Assembly (NCBI GenBank): GCA_934590165.1
Contig: CAKTOO010000009.1
Coordinates: 1 to 64,000, forward strand
Direction of reading: 5' to 3'
From: an uncultured Dysosmobacter sp.
GTDB lineage: Bacteria; Bacillota; Clostridia; Oscillospirales; Oscillospiraceae
DNA length: 64,000 nucleotides
The notes under the pieces: model-generated
Told to the model about the DNA's origin: nothing
The model's input: the letters and a program-made list of their open reading frames with translations, nothing else
Database searches by the model: none
Position numbers and translations under genes: made by a program
Shown here: positions 26,954 to 35,370 of the stretch, one piece after another
Layout of the letters: the number at the start of each line of letters is the position of its first letter
Numbering within the stretch: the first letter of the stretch is position 1

Positions 26954-27174
26954 CACGGCCGCCCGCACGGGCGGCCGTGCTCAGGTTGTCGAAAAATTCT
27001 TTTCGACAGCCTGAGCAAGTTTTTCAGCACTTAAAAAGTCCTGAAAAACTTAGATTTCAAACGAAAGACACCCCTCCTGGGTTTCTTTCGTAACTATCTT
27101 CCTTCCCGTTATCCAGCAGTTCACCCTTTTTCAACAAGCTCAGCACGGCCGCCCGCACGGGCGGCCGTGCTTTT
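26954..27174. repeat. Chain of hairpins bounded by twin GC-rich palindromes
   Basis: The same palindrome (arms CACGGCCGCCC/GGGCGGCCGTG) occurs at 26954-26979 and 27144-27169, the second followed by TTTT. Between them lie three more hairpins: a 17-bp imperfect stem at about 26979-27016 (CAGGTTGTCGAAAA/TTTTCGACAGCCTG), AAGTTTTTCAG/CTGAAAAACTT at about 27018-27052 and ACGAAAGA/TCTTTCGT at about 27061-27091. The 276-nt gap between the glycosyltransferase and cwlJ holds no gene. It may be a non-autonomous repeat element or a tandem terminator. Confidence 0.75.
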
Positions 27175-27213
27175 GCATACACTGGCACAGCAAAGGAAGT
27201 GAGGAGATCCACC

Positions 27214-27654
27214 ATGGCATATTCCGACCGGGAGCTGCTGGCGCGGCTCATCCAGTGCGAGGCGGGCGGAGAAGGCGAGAATGGAATGAAGGCGGTGGCC
27301 GGCGTGGTCATGAACCGCGTCCACGCCAAGGGCGGGGAATACGCCCGGGTAGGGCAGGGCAGCATCCGCAACATCATATTCCAGCCCTACCAGTTTGTCT
27401 GTGCCAGCGAAACGGAGGGCGGGGTCTATAACCCGCAGAATATTTACAACATGCGGCCTGAGCAGATCCACTATGACATCGCGGACTGGGCAATAGCCGG
27501 AAACCGGCTGCCGGATGTGGCGGAGTCGCTGTGGTTTTACAATCCCTTCGGGCCTAAGTGCCGGTCCCGCTTTCCGTCGGATGTGGGATACTGGCAAACG
27601 CGCATCGGCGACCATTGCTTTTACAATCCGACGGATGCGTACTATAAAACTTGA
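27214..27654 (+). CDS. cwlJ: CwlJ-like cortex-lytic hydrolase
   Basis: A 146-residue protein made only of the SleB/CwlJ catalytic domain (Hydrolase_2). RLIQCEAGGEGENGMKAVAGVVMNRV carries the catalytic Glu, followed by QPYQFVC and FYNPFGPKCRSRFP. It lacks a signal peptide and a peptidoglycan-binding domain, which matches CwlJ rather than SleB. CwlJ degrades cortex muramic-lactam peptidoglycan during germination and is held in the spore coat by GerQ. The gerQ-like gene starts 11 nt downstream, which strengthens the call. AAGGAAGTGAGGAG precedes the ATG. Confidence 0.88.
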   Translation: MAYSDRELLARLIQCEAGGEGENGMKAVAGVVMNRVHAKGGEYARVGQGSIRNIIFQPYQFVCASETEGGVYNPQNIYNMRPEQIHYDIADWAIAGNRLPDVAESLWFYNPFGPKCRSRFPSDVGYWQTRIGDHCFYNPTDAYYKT

Positions 27655-27665
27655 GAGGTGTTATC

Positions 27666-28286
27666 ATGCAGCGTTTACCGAATACTTACGGAGCATCCAT
27701 GCCGCAGGTGATGGAACAAAACCGGCAGAGAATGGCTGGGGACTGGTCCGGCGAGATCAGCCGGACACCTGTGGAGCCCATCCACCAAACACCTGCCGGA
27801 TCTTCCAGCTTGTCCGGCACAGGCGGCCTGGTGAGCCAGGGGGGCATGGCCGCCCCTGCCGGACTGTCCGGTTCCAGAGGCCCCGTCCCCGAGCTGGAGG
27901 ACATGGGCAACGACCTGGCGGTGGAGGTCATCACCGCCCCCACCTCCACTCAGGAAGCCTATCTTGGCTCCTGGAAGGCCCTGCTGTCCCGCTATGAGGG
28001 GAGCTACGTGGTGGCCACCTTCCTGGTGGGCAATCAGAATACCATCTCCTGGGAGGGCATCCTATTCGATGTGGGCAACGACTATCTCACCATCTATCAG
28101 GAGAGCCGGGACCGCTATATCGTCAGCGATTACTATTCCCTGAAATTCATCGAGTTCTATGACATCCAGCGCCGCCGCCGCTGCGCGGAGCTGCTGCAGG
28201 AGGACGGCTGGCAAAGCAACGGCATGAACGACAGTATGGGCCGGAACATGTCCGGCGGTATGGGCGGCGGTATGCCCCGCCGCTGA
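27666..28286 (+). CDS. gerQ: GerQ-like spore coat protein
   Basis: A 206-residue protein. The first 95 residues are low-complexity, rich in Pro, Gly, Ser and Met. Residues about 100-165 (YLGSWKALLSRYEGSYVVATFLV, then SWEGILFDVGNDYLTIYQES) match the GerQ domain, and the tail is Gly/Met/Arg-rich (MSGGMGGGMPRR). GerQ is a coat protein cross-linked by transglutaminase and is needed for CwlJ localisation. The two genes are adjacent here as in Bacillus, though the order is cwlJ first. Confidence 0.85.
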   Translation: MQRLPNTYGASMPQVMEQNRQRMAGDWSGEISRTPVEPIHQTPAGSSSLSGTGGLVSQGGMAAPAGLSGSRGPVPELEDMGNDLAVEVITAPTSTQEAYLGSWKALLSRYEGSYVVATFLVGNQNTISWEGILFDVGNDYLTIYQESRDRYIVSDYYSLKFIEFYDIQRRRRCAELLQEDGWQSNGMNDSMGRNMSGGMGGGMPRR

Positions 28287-28357
28287 CAAGGGGATTGCGA
28301 AGCAGCGCGGAGTGTGCTAAAATTCCAGCATCACAAAAGAAAAGAGGACTGTTTTCC

Positions 28358-28870
28358 ATGGAGTTTTTACAGTTGTCCGAAGCACGCTATTCTCTCCGTA
28401 AATTCAGTGACCGCCCTGTGGAGGCGGAAAAGCTGGCCACCATCCTGGAGGCCGGACGCAGCGCGCCCACCGCCCACAACCTCCAGCCTCAGCGCATCTT
28501 CGTCCTCCAGAGCCCCGAGGCCCTGGAAAAGGCCGACGCCTGCACCGCCGCCCACTTCCATCCTCCTGTGATCCTGGTGGTGGCCTATGACCCAGAGGCC
28601 GCCTGGAAACGGGAGACCGACGGCAAGAACCACGGCGAGATCGATGCCACCATTGCCGCCACCCAGATGATGCTGGAGGCCGCCGACCTGGGCCTTGGCA
28701 CCACCTATGTGGGTATGTTTGAGCCGGAAAAGCTGCTGGCGGCCTTCCCGGAGATGGCGGGGCTGTGCCCCATCGCCATGCTGCCCCTGGGCTATCCGGC
28801 GGAGGGCGCCCATCCCTCCCGCCTCCACGCGGACCGAAAGCCCCTGGAGGAACTGGTGAAGTACCTGTAA
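28358..28870 (+). CDS. Nitroreductase-family FMN oxidoreductase
   Basis: A 170-residue protein with the nitroreductase start ARYSLRKFSDRPV and the FMN-contacting GRSAPTAHNLQPQRIFV. AATQMMLEAADLGLGTTYVG and the C-terminal PLGYPAEG are also typical. Such enzymes use FMN and NAD(P)H to reduce nitroaromatics, quinones or flavins; the physiological substrate is unknown. ATG 28358 is selected over an upstream ATG because AAAGAGGA precedes it and the RYSxRxF motif then lies at the usual distance. Confidence 0.88.
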   Translation: MEFLQLSEARYSLRKFSDRPVEAEKLATILEAGRSAPTAHNLQPQRIFVLQSPEALEKADACTAAHFHPPVILVVAYDPEAAWKRETDGKNHGEIDATIAATQMMLEAADLGLGTTYVGMFEPEKLLAAFPEMAGLCPIAMLPLGYPAEGAHPSRLHADRKPLEELVKYL

Positions 28871-28874
28871 AGGT

Positions 28875-28908
28875 AAAAAAAGAGACTGCCGTAGGCAGTC
28901 TCTTTTTT
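28875..28908. terminator. Bidirectional terminator, nitroreductase/dacF
   Basis: AGAGACTGCC pairs with GGCAGTCTCT around GTA, with six As before and six Ts after. Confidence 0.9.
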
Positions 28909-28909
28909 G

Positions 28910-30286
28910 TCATCTTCTTTTGCGTCCCCGGTAGCTTCCGCGGCGGCCAACGCCAACGCGGCGGCCGTAGCGGTAGCGGCGGCGGCCAAAGATCAGCTTC
29001 CACAGCAGCACCAGCACCAGCAGCACCGCCAGCACGATGACGGCGAGCTTGACGGCGGGCTTGGCGAAAAACAGTTTTACGTCCCGCCAGAAGGTCAGCA
29101 GCCGGGAGGCCTCCACATCGTTAAGGGCCAGCAAGTCCTCCGTGGCATAGACCGTCCCCTGGTAGGAAAGCTGGATGGTGCCCAGCTTGTCGCCGGTGGT
29201 GATGGGGGCTTCCACCGGGTCGGAGTTGAGGGTGATGGTCCGCTCCAGGTCCTCCGGCTCCAGACCGTTGGGCATGAGGATCTCCACATCCCGGGCGGGG
29301 TGGACGGTCACATGGTCGATCTTGGACAGGGACACCGCTACTTCTTTTGGGTATTCGTCGGCGGTGAGGATGGCCTTGTAGGAAAAATTATCGAAACCCC
29401 ACTGGAACAGGCGGTTCGTCTCATAAAAGCTCATGGTGCGGATCTCGCCGTCCTCCAGGGTCAGGCGGTCACAGCCCAGCACCACGCTGATAAAGCTGAG
29501 ACTGCCCTTGGCGGCGGAGGACACCAGGCAGTGGCCCGCCTCGGAGGTGGAGCCGGTCTTGATGCCGTGGGCATTTTTATTGACATAACCCCGAGAGCGC
29601 CAAACAGAGATCAGGTAGTTAGTGGAGTGGAGGGCGCGGGCCTCGTGGAGGTTGGTGGCGGGCAGGGTGATGTCGCCGGTGTCGCTGATGCGGACGAAAT
29701 CCTCATGGGTCAAGGCCTCTTTCGTGATGAGGTACAAATCCCAAGCGGAGGTGTAGTGCTGGCTGTCGTGCAGGCCGGTGGGGTTGACGAAGTGGGTGTT
29801 TTCGCAGCCCAGCGCCTGGGCCTTTTCGTTCATCTGGTCCACAAAGGCGTCCACGGAGCCGGCCACGGCCTCCGCCAGAATGACGCAGGCCTCATTGGCG
29901 GATACCACCAGCATACAGTACAGCAGCTGCTCCACCGTCATGATCTCGCCGGGCTTGATGTTGGCGGTGCTGCCGTCGGTGTCCAGAGATTCGATGGTGG
30001 AGGAAGCGGTGACCTCCTGGTCCAGGGAAAGCTGCCCCTTGTCGATGGCCTCCACCACCAGCAGTGCCGTCATGATTTTCGTGAGGCTGGCGGGATACAG
30101 CTCCTGATGTTCATTTTTGGCATAGACGATGGCACCGGTGTTGGCGTCCATCAGCAGCGCTGCCTTGGCCTGGATATCCGGGTCCTCCGGGAGCGTCGGC
30201 TCCTCAGCGGCGGCAAAGGGGGTGGCCGTCAGGCTCACCAGCAGTATAAACAATAAAAAAACAGATAAAAATCGCTTTGCTTTCAT
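28910..30286 (-). CDS. D-alanyl-D-alanine carboxypeptidase (S11, DacF/PBP5-like)
   Basis: A 458-residue penicillin-binding protein: signal peptide (1-27), S11 domain with SLTK in [14 protein letters not shown] in VVSANEACV and KTG in [16 protein letters not shown]5-type C-terminal beta domain is followed by a transmembrane helix ([17 protein letters not shown]) and a strongly basic tail of Arg, Tyr and Gly. It trims pentapeptides and thereby limits cross-linking; in spore formers the DacF member acts on the cortex. ATG 30286 has GGGAG upstream. The basic tail beyond the membrane helix is unusual in length. Confidence 0.9.
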   Translation of the reverse strand: MKAKRFLSVFLLFILLVSLTATPFAAAEEPTLPEDPDIQAKAALLMDANTGAIVYAKNEHQELYPASLTKIMTALLVVEAIDKGQLSLDQEVTASSTIESLDTDGSTANIKPGEIMTVEQLLYCMLVVSANEACVILAEAVAGSVDAFVDQMNEKAQALGCENTHFVNPTGLHDSQHYTSAWDLYLITKEALTHEDFVRISDTGDITLPATNLHEARALHSTNYLISVWRSRGYVNKNAHGIKTGSTSEAGHCLVSSAAKGSLSFISVVLGCDRLTLEDGEIRTMSFYETNRLFQWGFDNFSYKAILTADEYPKEVAVSLSKIDHVTVHPARDVEILMPNGLEPEDLERTITLNSDPVEAPITTGDKLGTIQLSYQGTVYATEDLLALNDVEASRLLTFWRDVKLFFAKPAVKLAVIVLAVLLVLVLLWKLIFGRRRYRYGRRVGVGRRGSYRGRKRR

Positions 30287-30306
30287 GTGCAACTCCCGCA
30301 AACTAT

Positions 30307-30334
30307 GCTATACTATATTTATTCATCGCTTCAA
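30307..30334 (-). promoter_or_regulatory. Promoter of the dacF-like gene
   Basis: On the minus strand TTGAAG (30329-30334) and TATAGC (30307-30312) are 16 nt apart, just upstream of the start codon region. Confidence 0.5.
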
Positions 30335-30400
30335 AGAACGGCACCGAATGACACCGTTCGACATGATACATTATATCAAAAAAAACAGGGGAGTTCAACA

Positions 30401-30778
30401 GTGAGAGCGGCGGGAAAAGCCACCAAAACGGAAAAGTGCCTTCTGGGTCTGACAGCGGCGTTTTTGTGTTTGCTTGCAGGCCTGTATTTCCGCGATGCCC
30501 GGCAGACGGAGCCGGTGGCCGTGGAGCCGGAGCGGATCGTTTCCCGGGAGGAGCTGGCGCCGGACCTGTCGCCACTGGATCTGAACACCGCCACGGCGGA
30601 GGAGTTGGCCGCCCTGCCGGGCATCGGCGAGGCGTTGGCGGAGCGGATCGTGGCGTACCGGGAGGCCAACGGGGCCTTTGAAAGCGTGGAAGAGCTGCTG
30701 GAGGTCAGCGGCATCGGCAAGAAAAAGCTGGCGGGCCTGGAGGGCCGGGTCCGTGTGGAGAGTGAGGAGACGGAATGA
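30401..30778 (+). CDS. ComEA-like helix-hairpin-helix membrane protein
   Basis: A 125-residue protein with one N-terminal transmembrane helix (about 13-29), a short linker and a C-terminal tandem helix-hairpin-helix domain: [26 protein letters not shown], then [12 protein letters not shown]. This is the ComEA DNA-receptor layout, which binds incoming double-stranded DNA at the cell surface. The GTG start follows AGGGGAG. Its stop overlaps the next gene's ATG (ATGA), so it is co-translated with a two-component system; comEC is not adjacent. It is shorter than Bacillus ComEA (205 aa). Confidence 0.85.
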   Translation: MRAAGKATKTEKCLLGLTAAFLCLLAGLYFRDARQTEPVAVEPERIVSREELAPDLSPLDLNTATAEELAALPGIGEALAERIVAYREANGAFESVEELLEVSGIGKKKLAGLEGRVRVESEETE

Positions 30779-31452
30779 AGATCCTGGTCGTGGACGACGA
30801 AAAGTTGCTGGTAAAGGGCATGAAATTCAATCTGGAAAACGAGGGGTATCAGGTGGACTGCGCCTATGACGGTGCCGCAGCCGTGGAGTTGGCCCGGAAC
30901 GGACAGTTCGACCTCATCATCCTGGATGTGATGATGCCGGAGGTGGACGGGCTGGAGGCCTGTATGCGCATCCGGGAGTTTTCCAATGTGCCCATCATCA
31001 TGCTCACCGCCAAAAGTGAGGACGCCGACAAGATCATGGGCTTTGAGTGCGGGGCGGATGATTATCTCACCAAGCCCTTCAATATCCTGGAGCTGAAGGC
31101 CCGGGTCCGCGCCCTGCTGCGGCGGGCGGCCGGCGTCCAGCGGAGCCGGGGTGCCGTCCTGACAGCGGGGGACCTGACGCTGAACACGGAGGAACGGGTG
31201 GCCATCCGGGAGGGGCGGACCGTGGAGCTCACCGCAAAGGAATATGACCTCATCGAGCTTTTGATGCGGAATCCCCGGCGGGTGTACAGCCGGGAGAATC
31301 TCATGAACGTGGTGTGGGGCTATACCTACGCCGGAGATTACCGGACTGTGGACGTGCACATCCGCCGCCTGCGGGAGAAGCTGGAAAAAAAACCGGCAGA
31401 GCCGGACCACATCATGACCAAGTGGGGAGTGGGGTACTATTTCAAAGAATAA
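30775..31452 (+). CDS. OmpR/PhoB-family response regulator
   Basis: A 225-residue regulator with receiver domain (Asp-Asp at 7-8, phospho-acceptor Asp51 in [10 protein letters not shown], Lys in LTKPF) and a winged-helix output domain ([27 protein letters not shown], then [14 protein letters not shown]). Paired with the histidine kinase immediately downstream. The PhoP/VicR/YycF-like sequence and the GerMN lipoprotein next in the operon point to envelope sensing, but the stimulus is not known. Confidence 0.95.
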   Translation: MKILVVDDEKLLVKGMKFNLENEGYQVDCAYDGAAAVELARNGQFDLIILDVMMPEVDGLEACMRIREFSNVPIIMLTAKSEDADKIMGFECGADDYLTKPFNILELKARVRALLRRAAGVQRSRGAVLTAGDLTLNTEERVAIREGRTVELTAKEYDLIELLMRNPRRVYSRENLMNVVWGYTYAGDYRTVDVHIRRLREKLEKKPAEPDHIMTKWGVGYYFKE

Positions 31453-32863
31453 AAGCTCCTTTTGGAGCAGCCTCCAGTTAAAATTCGGCCTCAGCTATAT
31501 CCTGGTCATCGCGGCGGTGCTGCTGCTGCTGAACACCTATCCCCTGCTGGTTTCGGAGGACCTGGTGTTTCGCTCCAAGGCCAGCACTTTACAGTCCAGC
31601 GTGTCCGTCATGGTGTACTCCCTGTCGGGCCTGGACCGGCTGAACGAGGAAAACGTCTCCACGGCCATGGCGGTGGTGGAGGAGACGGACATTTCCCGCA
31701 TCCTGGTGACGGACGGCGCCGGCAAGGTCCTCTACGACACCCGGGAGACCGGCAGTGCCGTGGGAGAGTATGCCCTTTACACGGAGATCGTCCAGGCGCT
31801 GCTGGGCAACGACGCCTTCACGTGCAGCTATCAGGGCGGTGCCTTCCGCAGCCGGGCGTCCTCGCCGGTGCTGTATCAAAACCAGATCATCGGCGCCGTG
31901 TACGCCTACGAATACGACACGGAGCAGGCGGCGCTGCTGCAAGGGCTTCAGGAAAACCTGCTGCGCCTGTCCGCCGTCATCGCCGTGATGGTGCTGGTGC
32001 TGAGCATGGTGCTGTCCCGGGCGCTGACCCGGAAGATCGGCCGGCTGCTCACCGCCATCCGCCAGGTGCGGGAGGGCGCGTACAGCCACCGGGCGGAGAT
32101 CCCTGGACGGGACGAGATCGCCCAGATCGGCCAGGAGTTCAACAGCCTGACGGACCGGCTGCAAAAAACGGAAAATGCCCGGCGGCGCTTCGTGTCCGAC
32201 GCCTCCCATGAGCTGAAAACGCCGCTGGCGGCTATCCGGCTGCTGACGGATTCCATCTTGCAGACGGAGGATATCGACGCCGCCACCACCCGGGAATTCG
32301 TGGCGGACATCGGCCAGGAGGCGGAGCGCCTCAGCCGCATCACTGAGGACCTGCTGCGCCTGACCCGACTGGACAGCGGCGTGCTGGACCCGCCGGCACG
32401 GGAGGATGTGCTGCCGGTTTTGGAGCAGGTCATGCGGATGATGACCCTGGTGGCCCAGGAGCGGCAGGCGCAGCTGACCTATGACGCCGCCGGCGAGTGC
32501 ACGGTGCTGGCCACCCGGGACGAGATCCACCAGGTCATTTACAACCTGACGGACAACGCCGTGAAGTACTCCGGCACCGGCGGCATCGTGCAGGTTTCCC
32601 TCCGCAGGGAAGGGGACTGGGTGGTGCTGAAAGTGGCGGACAACGGCCCCGGCATCCCGGAGGAGGATATCAACCGCGTCTTTGAGCGCTTTTACCGGGT
32701 GGACAAGGCCCGCTCCCGCAGTGCCGGCGGCACCGGACTGGGATTGTCCATCGTCAGTGATACCGTGAAAAAACGGGGCGGCTCCGTGGAAGCGGCCAAC
32801 CGCCCCGGCGGCGGAGCGGTGTTCACCGTCCGCTGGCCCTGGAAGGGAGGCGAGGCCACGTGA
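31439..32863 (+). CDS. Sensor histidine kinase, probable non-AUG start
   Basis: About 474 residues: membrane helix LSYILVIAAVLLLLNTYPLLV, extracellular sensor of about 140 residues, second helix, HAMP (RKIGRLLTAIRQVREG), HisKA with SHELKTPLAAIR, and HATPase with NAVKYS, DNGPGIPEE and GTGLGLSIV. No ATG, GTG or TTG occurs in frame before GTG 31517, which would cut the first helix in half. The best start is ATT at 31439, 4-8 nt after GGGGAGTGGGG and overlapping the regulator's 3' end by 14 nt. The start is therefore uncertain; the kinase identity is not. Confidence 0.9.
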   Translation: MSKNKSSFWSSLQLKFGLSYILVIAAVLLLLNTYPLLVSEDLVFRSKASTLQSSVSVMVYSLSGLDRLNEENVSTAMAVVEETDISRILVTDGAGKVLYDTRETGSAVGEYALYTEIVQALLGNDAFTCSYQGGAFRSRASSPVLYQNQIIGAVYAYEYDTEQAALLQGLQENLLRLSAVIAVMVLVLSMVLSRALTRKIGRLLTAIRQVREGAYSHRAEIPGRDEIAQIGQEFNSLTDRLQKTENARRRFVSDASHELKTPLAAIRLLTDSILQTEDIDAATTREFVADIGQEAERLSRITEDLLRLTRLDSGVLDPPAREDVLPVLEQVMRMMTLVAQERQAQLTYDAAGECTVLATRDEIHQVIYNLTDNAVKYSGTGGIVQVSLRREGDWVVLKVADNGPGIPEEDINRVFERFYRVDKARSRSAGGTGLGLSIVSDTVKKRGGSVEAANRPGGGAVFTVRWPWKGGEAT

Positions 32864-33768
32864 AACGGCTGACGGCGGCCCTGTGTGCACTTTTGGCGCT
32901 GCTCAGCGGCTGTACATACGCGGCGGTGGCATCCCGGCAGGAACAGGAGAGCTATGCCCTTTATTTCCGGGAGCGGGAGCTTTCCGCCGCCCCCGGAGGC
33001 GACGCCCTGCGGGCGGAGCAGGCCTACCTGCCGGACAGTGTTGACCGGGACGATACCCTCCAGGTGGCTCAGGCGCTGCTGGAGGCGCTGCTGGACGGCC
33101 CACTGGACGAGACGCTGCGTTCTCCCTTCCCCGTGGGGACGGCGCTGCTGTCTTTGACACTGGAGGGTGGCAGGGCTGTGGTGGACCTGTCATCCGCCTA
33201 TGGAACGCTGTCCGGCGTGTCGTTGACCCTGGCGGATTACGCCATTGCCTTGACCCTTACCCAGCTGCCGGAGATCTCCGAGGTGCGCATCACCGTCCGG
33301 GGACAGGAATTGGCCTACCGGGCCTCCCAGCGTTTCCACTCCCGGGATGTGCTGTTTACCACCACGGAGGACGTGGTGAGCACGGTGACGGCCACGCTGT
33401 ACTTCCTGGACGAGACCGGCAGCCTGGTCCCTGTGGAGACAGAAGTGGAGCTGTACGAGGGCGACACCCAGGTAAGCGCGGTCATCAAGGCCCTGGAGGA
33501 GGGACCGGAGGAAAAGGAACTGCGTTCCGTACTGCCGGATGCCTTCCGGGTAAAGTCCGCCTGGCTGGAGGAAGATGTGTGTTATGTGAATCTCTCCTCT
33601 GCGGCCCTGCCGGAGCTGACAGATGAGCAGGCCCTGCTGACGGCGGTGAAGGCGCTGGTGCGCTCTTTGTGCTCCCTGGAGAGCGTGGAGGAAGTGCAGT
33701 TCCTGGTGGACGGCGAATTTGCCCAAAGCTACGGAACACTCCCTGTGGAGGAGCCCTATACTCCCTGA
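32860..33768 (+). CDS. GerMN-domain lipoprotein
   Basis: A 302-residue lipoprotein. Lipobox LLSGC is at residues 15-19, then two GerMN (sporulation/germination) domains at about 60-155 and 175-290, each with a V-V-D-L-S / V-N-L-S strand. The GTG start overlaps the kinase stop (GTGA). GerM-like lipoproteins work at the forespore-mother-cell interface or, as LpqB/YgfI-like proteins, modulate sensor kinases; the operon here favours signalling partnership. Two GerMN domains are the usual number for GerM. Confidence 0.87.
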   Translation: MKRLTAALCALLALLSGCTYAAVASRQEQESYALYFRERELSAAPGGDALRAEQAYLPDSVDRDDTLQVAQALLEALLDGPLDETLRSPFPVGTALLSLTLEGGRAVVDLSSAYGTLSGVSLTLADYAIALTLTQLPEISEVRITVRGQELAYRASQRFHSRDVLFTTTEDVVSTVTATLYFLDETGSLVPVETEVELYEGDTQVSAVIKALEEGPEEKELRSVLPDAFRVKSAWLEEDVCYVNLSSAALPELTDEQALLTAVKALVRSLCSLESVEEVQFLVDGEFAQSYGTLPVEEPYTP

Positions 33769-33773
33769 CGTTA

Positions 33774-33810
33774 AAAAACCGCCGCGGACGGCTGTCCGCG
33801 GCGGTTTTTA
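33774..33810. terminator. Bidirectional terminator, GerMN lipoprotein/spmB
   Basis: CCGCCGCGGAC pairs with GTCCGCGGCGG around GGCT, flanked by AAAAAA and TTTTT. Confidence 0.92.
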
Positions 33811-33813
33811 CCG

Positions 33814-34335
33814 CTACTGTCCAAAAAACAGCCGCACCGCCAGAGCGGAGGCGGCAAAGCCTGTCAGGTCCGCCGCCAGGGCCGCCGGTACCGCGTGGCG
33901 GGTGCGGAGGATGCCGGCGGAGCCAAAGTAGACGGCGATGGTGTAAAAGGTGGTCTCCGTGCTGCCCAGCATGACAGCGGCCACCCGGCCGATGTAGCTG
34001 TCCGGCCCGTGGGATTGAATGAGGTCCGTGGCCACCGCCATGGCGCCGCCGCCGGAGATGGGGCGGATGAGCATGAGGGACACGGTCTCCGCCGGGATGC
34101 CCAGCCGCTCCAGGGCTGGTGCCAGCAGCTGCGAAAACCACTCCATGGCGCCGGAGACCCGGAACATCCCAACAGCGGTCAACAGTCCCACCAGGGACGG
34201 CACGATGCGCAGCAGCACCGTCAGCCCCTCCTCGGCGCCATGGGTCAGGGCACCGTATACGTCCACCTGCCGGCCGAGGCCGATGGCTGCCACTGCCGCC
34301 AGCAGGGCGGGGACCACCAGGGAGCTGAGACTCAT
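33814..34335 (-). CDS. spmB: Spore maturation protein B
   Basis: A 173-residue membrane protein of the nucleoside-recognition (Gate) family: RIVPSLVGLLTAVGMFRVSGAM, LIRPISGGGAMAVATD and MLGSTETTFYTIAVYFGS. SpmB with SpmA is required for spore core dehydration. The start at 34335 overlaps the spmA stop by 4 nt (ATGA). Length equals the Bacillus protein. Confidence 0.94.
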   Translation of the reverse strand: MSLSSLVVPALLAAVAAIGLGRQVDVYGALTHGAEEGLTVLLRIVPSLVGLLTAVGMFRVSGAMEWFSQLLAPALERLGIPAETVSLMLIRPISGGGAMAVATDLIQSHGPDSYIGRVAAVMLGSTETTFYTIAVYFGSAGILRTRHAVPAALAADLTGFAASALAVRLFFGQ

Positions 34336-34916
34336 TGCCGCCTCCTTCCCGCCAGGGACAGCAGCCAGGCTGCCGTCAGTCCGGCCGTAACGGAAAGAAC
34401 GGAGGACAGCCACACCGCCGGCAGAATGTCGAAGGGCGTTTTGCAGCCGGCGGCGGCGCGGACGGAGGCGATGGTGGTGGGCAGCAGCTGGATGGAGGCG
34501 GTGTTCAGCACCACCAGCCGGCACAGCTCGTCGCTGGCAACGCCGCCGCAGCCCCGGGCCATCCTACGGGCCGCCTGAATGCCCAGGGGCGTGGCGGCGT
34601 TGCCCAGCCCCAGCAGGTTGGCGGACACGTTGGCGGACACCGCCGCCAGGGTCTCGCTGTCCCGGCTGGCCTCCGGCAGCAGCCGCCGCATCAGCGGCCG
34701 AAAGGCCCGGGCAAGGCCGTCGGTCAGGCCGCAGACACGCATGATCTCCATAATGCCGGACCAGAGGCACAGCACACCCGCCATGGACAGGCTGAGCTCC
34801 ACGGCGTTCTGGGCACCGGAGAGGGCGGCCTCCGAGACCGCGTCTATCCGGCCGGTGGCCGCGCCGAACAGCAGGGAGAGAATGACCATTCCGCCCCAGA
34901 TCCATGACATCGCCAT
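34332..34916 (-). CDS. spmA: Spore maturation protein A
   Basis: A 194-residue membrane protein with the paired Gate-domain signature NVSANLLGLGNAATPLGI and LNTASIQLLPTT. It acts with SpmB in spore dehydration and heat resistance. AAAGGAGGAAA is 8 nt before ATG 34916. In Bacillus spmAB is linked to dacB; here no dacB is adjacent, although a dacF-like gene lies about 4 kb away. Confidence 0.94.
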   Translation of the reverse strand: MAMSWIWGGMVILSLLFGAATGRIDAVSEAALSGAQNAVELSLSMAGVLCLWSGIMEIMRVCGLTDGLARAFRPLMRRLLPEASRDSETLAAVSANVSANLLGLGNAATPLGIQAARRMARGCGGVASDELCRLVVLNTASIQLLPTTIASVRAAAGCKTPFDILPAVWLSSVLSVTAGLTAAWLLSLAGRRRQ

Positions 34917-34959
34917 ACAAATTTCCTCCTTTTACCAAGAATGTACAAAATTGTGAATG

Positions 34960-35014
34960 AAGTTTAAACTTTTACAACTTCAAATTGACAATTAATGACA
35001 GATTGTGATATTGT
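34960..35014 (+). promoter_or_regulatory. AbrB-gene promoter and adjacent palindrome
   Basis: TTGACA at 34985-34990 and TATTGT at 35009-35014 (18-nt spacing) face the abrB-like gene. A perfect 12-bp palindrome AAGTTTAAACTT sits at 34960-34971, between this promoter and spmA, and could serve either direction. Confidence 0.6.
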
Positions 35015-35061
35015 TAGCAGGCCAAAACAGAGAGGAATACCGTCAGGAAAGGAGTAATACT

Positions 35062-35304
35062 GTGAAAGCGACTGGAATTGTGAGAAAGGTCGACGAATTG
35101 GGCCGGATTGTCCTTCCCATCGAGATGCGCCGCACGCTGGATATCGCTGAAAAAGATGCACTGGAAATTTATGTGGAAGGTTCGTCCGTCATTCTGAAAA
35201 AATACAGACCCAGCTGTATTTTTTGCGATGGCACCAAAGACATCACTGTATTCAAAGGCAAGAATGTCTGCCCCAAATGTCTGAAGGAACTGAAAGCTCT
35301 GTAA
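35062..35304 (+). CDS. AbrB/SpoVT-type transition-state regulator
   Basis: An 80-residue protein. Residues 1-45 form the swapped-hairpin DNA-binding domain (ATGIVRKVDELGRIVLPIEM, then LEIYVEGSSVILKKY). The C-terminus has two Cys-x-x-Cys pairs (CIFC and CPKC), as in clostridial AbrB with a zinc ribbon. AbrB family members repress post-exponential genes and are controlled by Spo0A in Bacillus. AAAGGAG precedes the GTG start. Monocistronic with terminator. Confidence 0.92.
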   Translation: MKATGIVRKVDELGRIVLPIEMRRTLDIAEKDALEIYVEGSSVILKKYRPSCIFCDGTKDITVFKGKNVCPKCLKELKAL

Positions 35305-35328
35305 GCAGCACGCTTGCAAAGCATAAAG

Positions 35329-35370
35329 AAACCGCCCCGGTCTGATCAACCGGAGCGGTTTGTGTTTTTT
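35329..35370. terminator. Terminator between abrB-like gene and rsmI
   Basis: AAACCGCCCCGGT pairs with ACCGGAGCGGTTT (one mismatch), followed by GTGTTTTTTT; convergent genes share it. Confidence 0.8.

Noticed and set aside
26954..27174. Repeat block as a CRISPR or insertion sequence
   Set aside because: No array periodicity, no transposase frame, only two palindrome copies.
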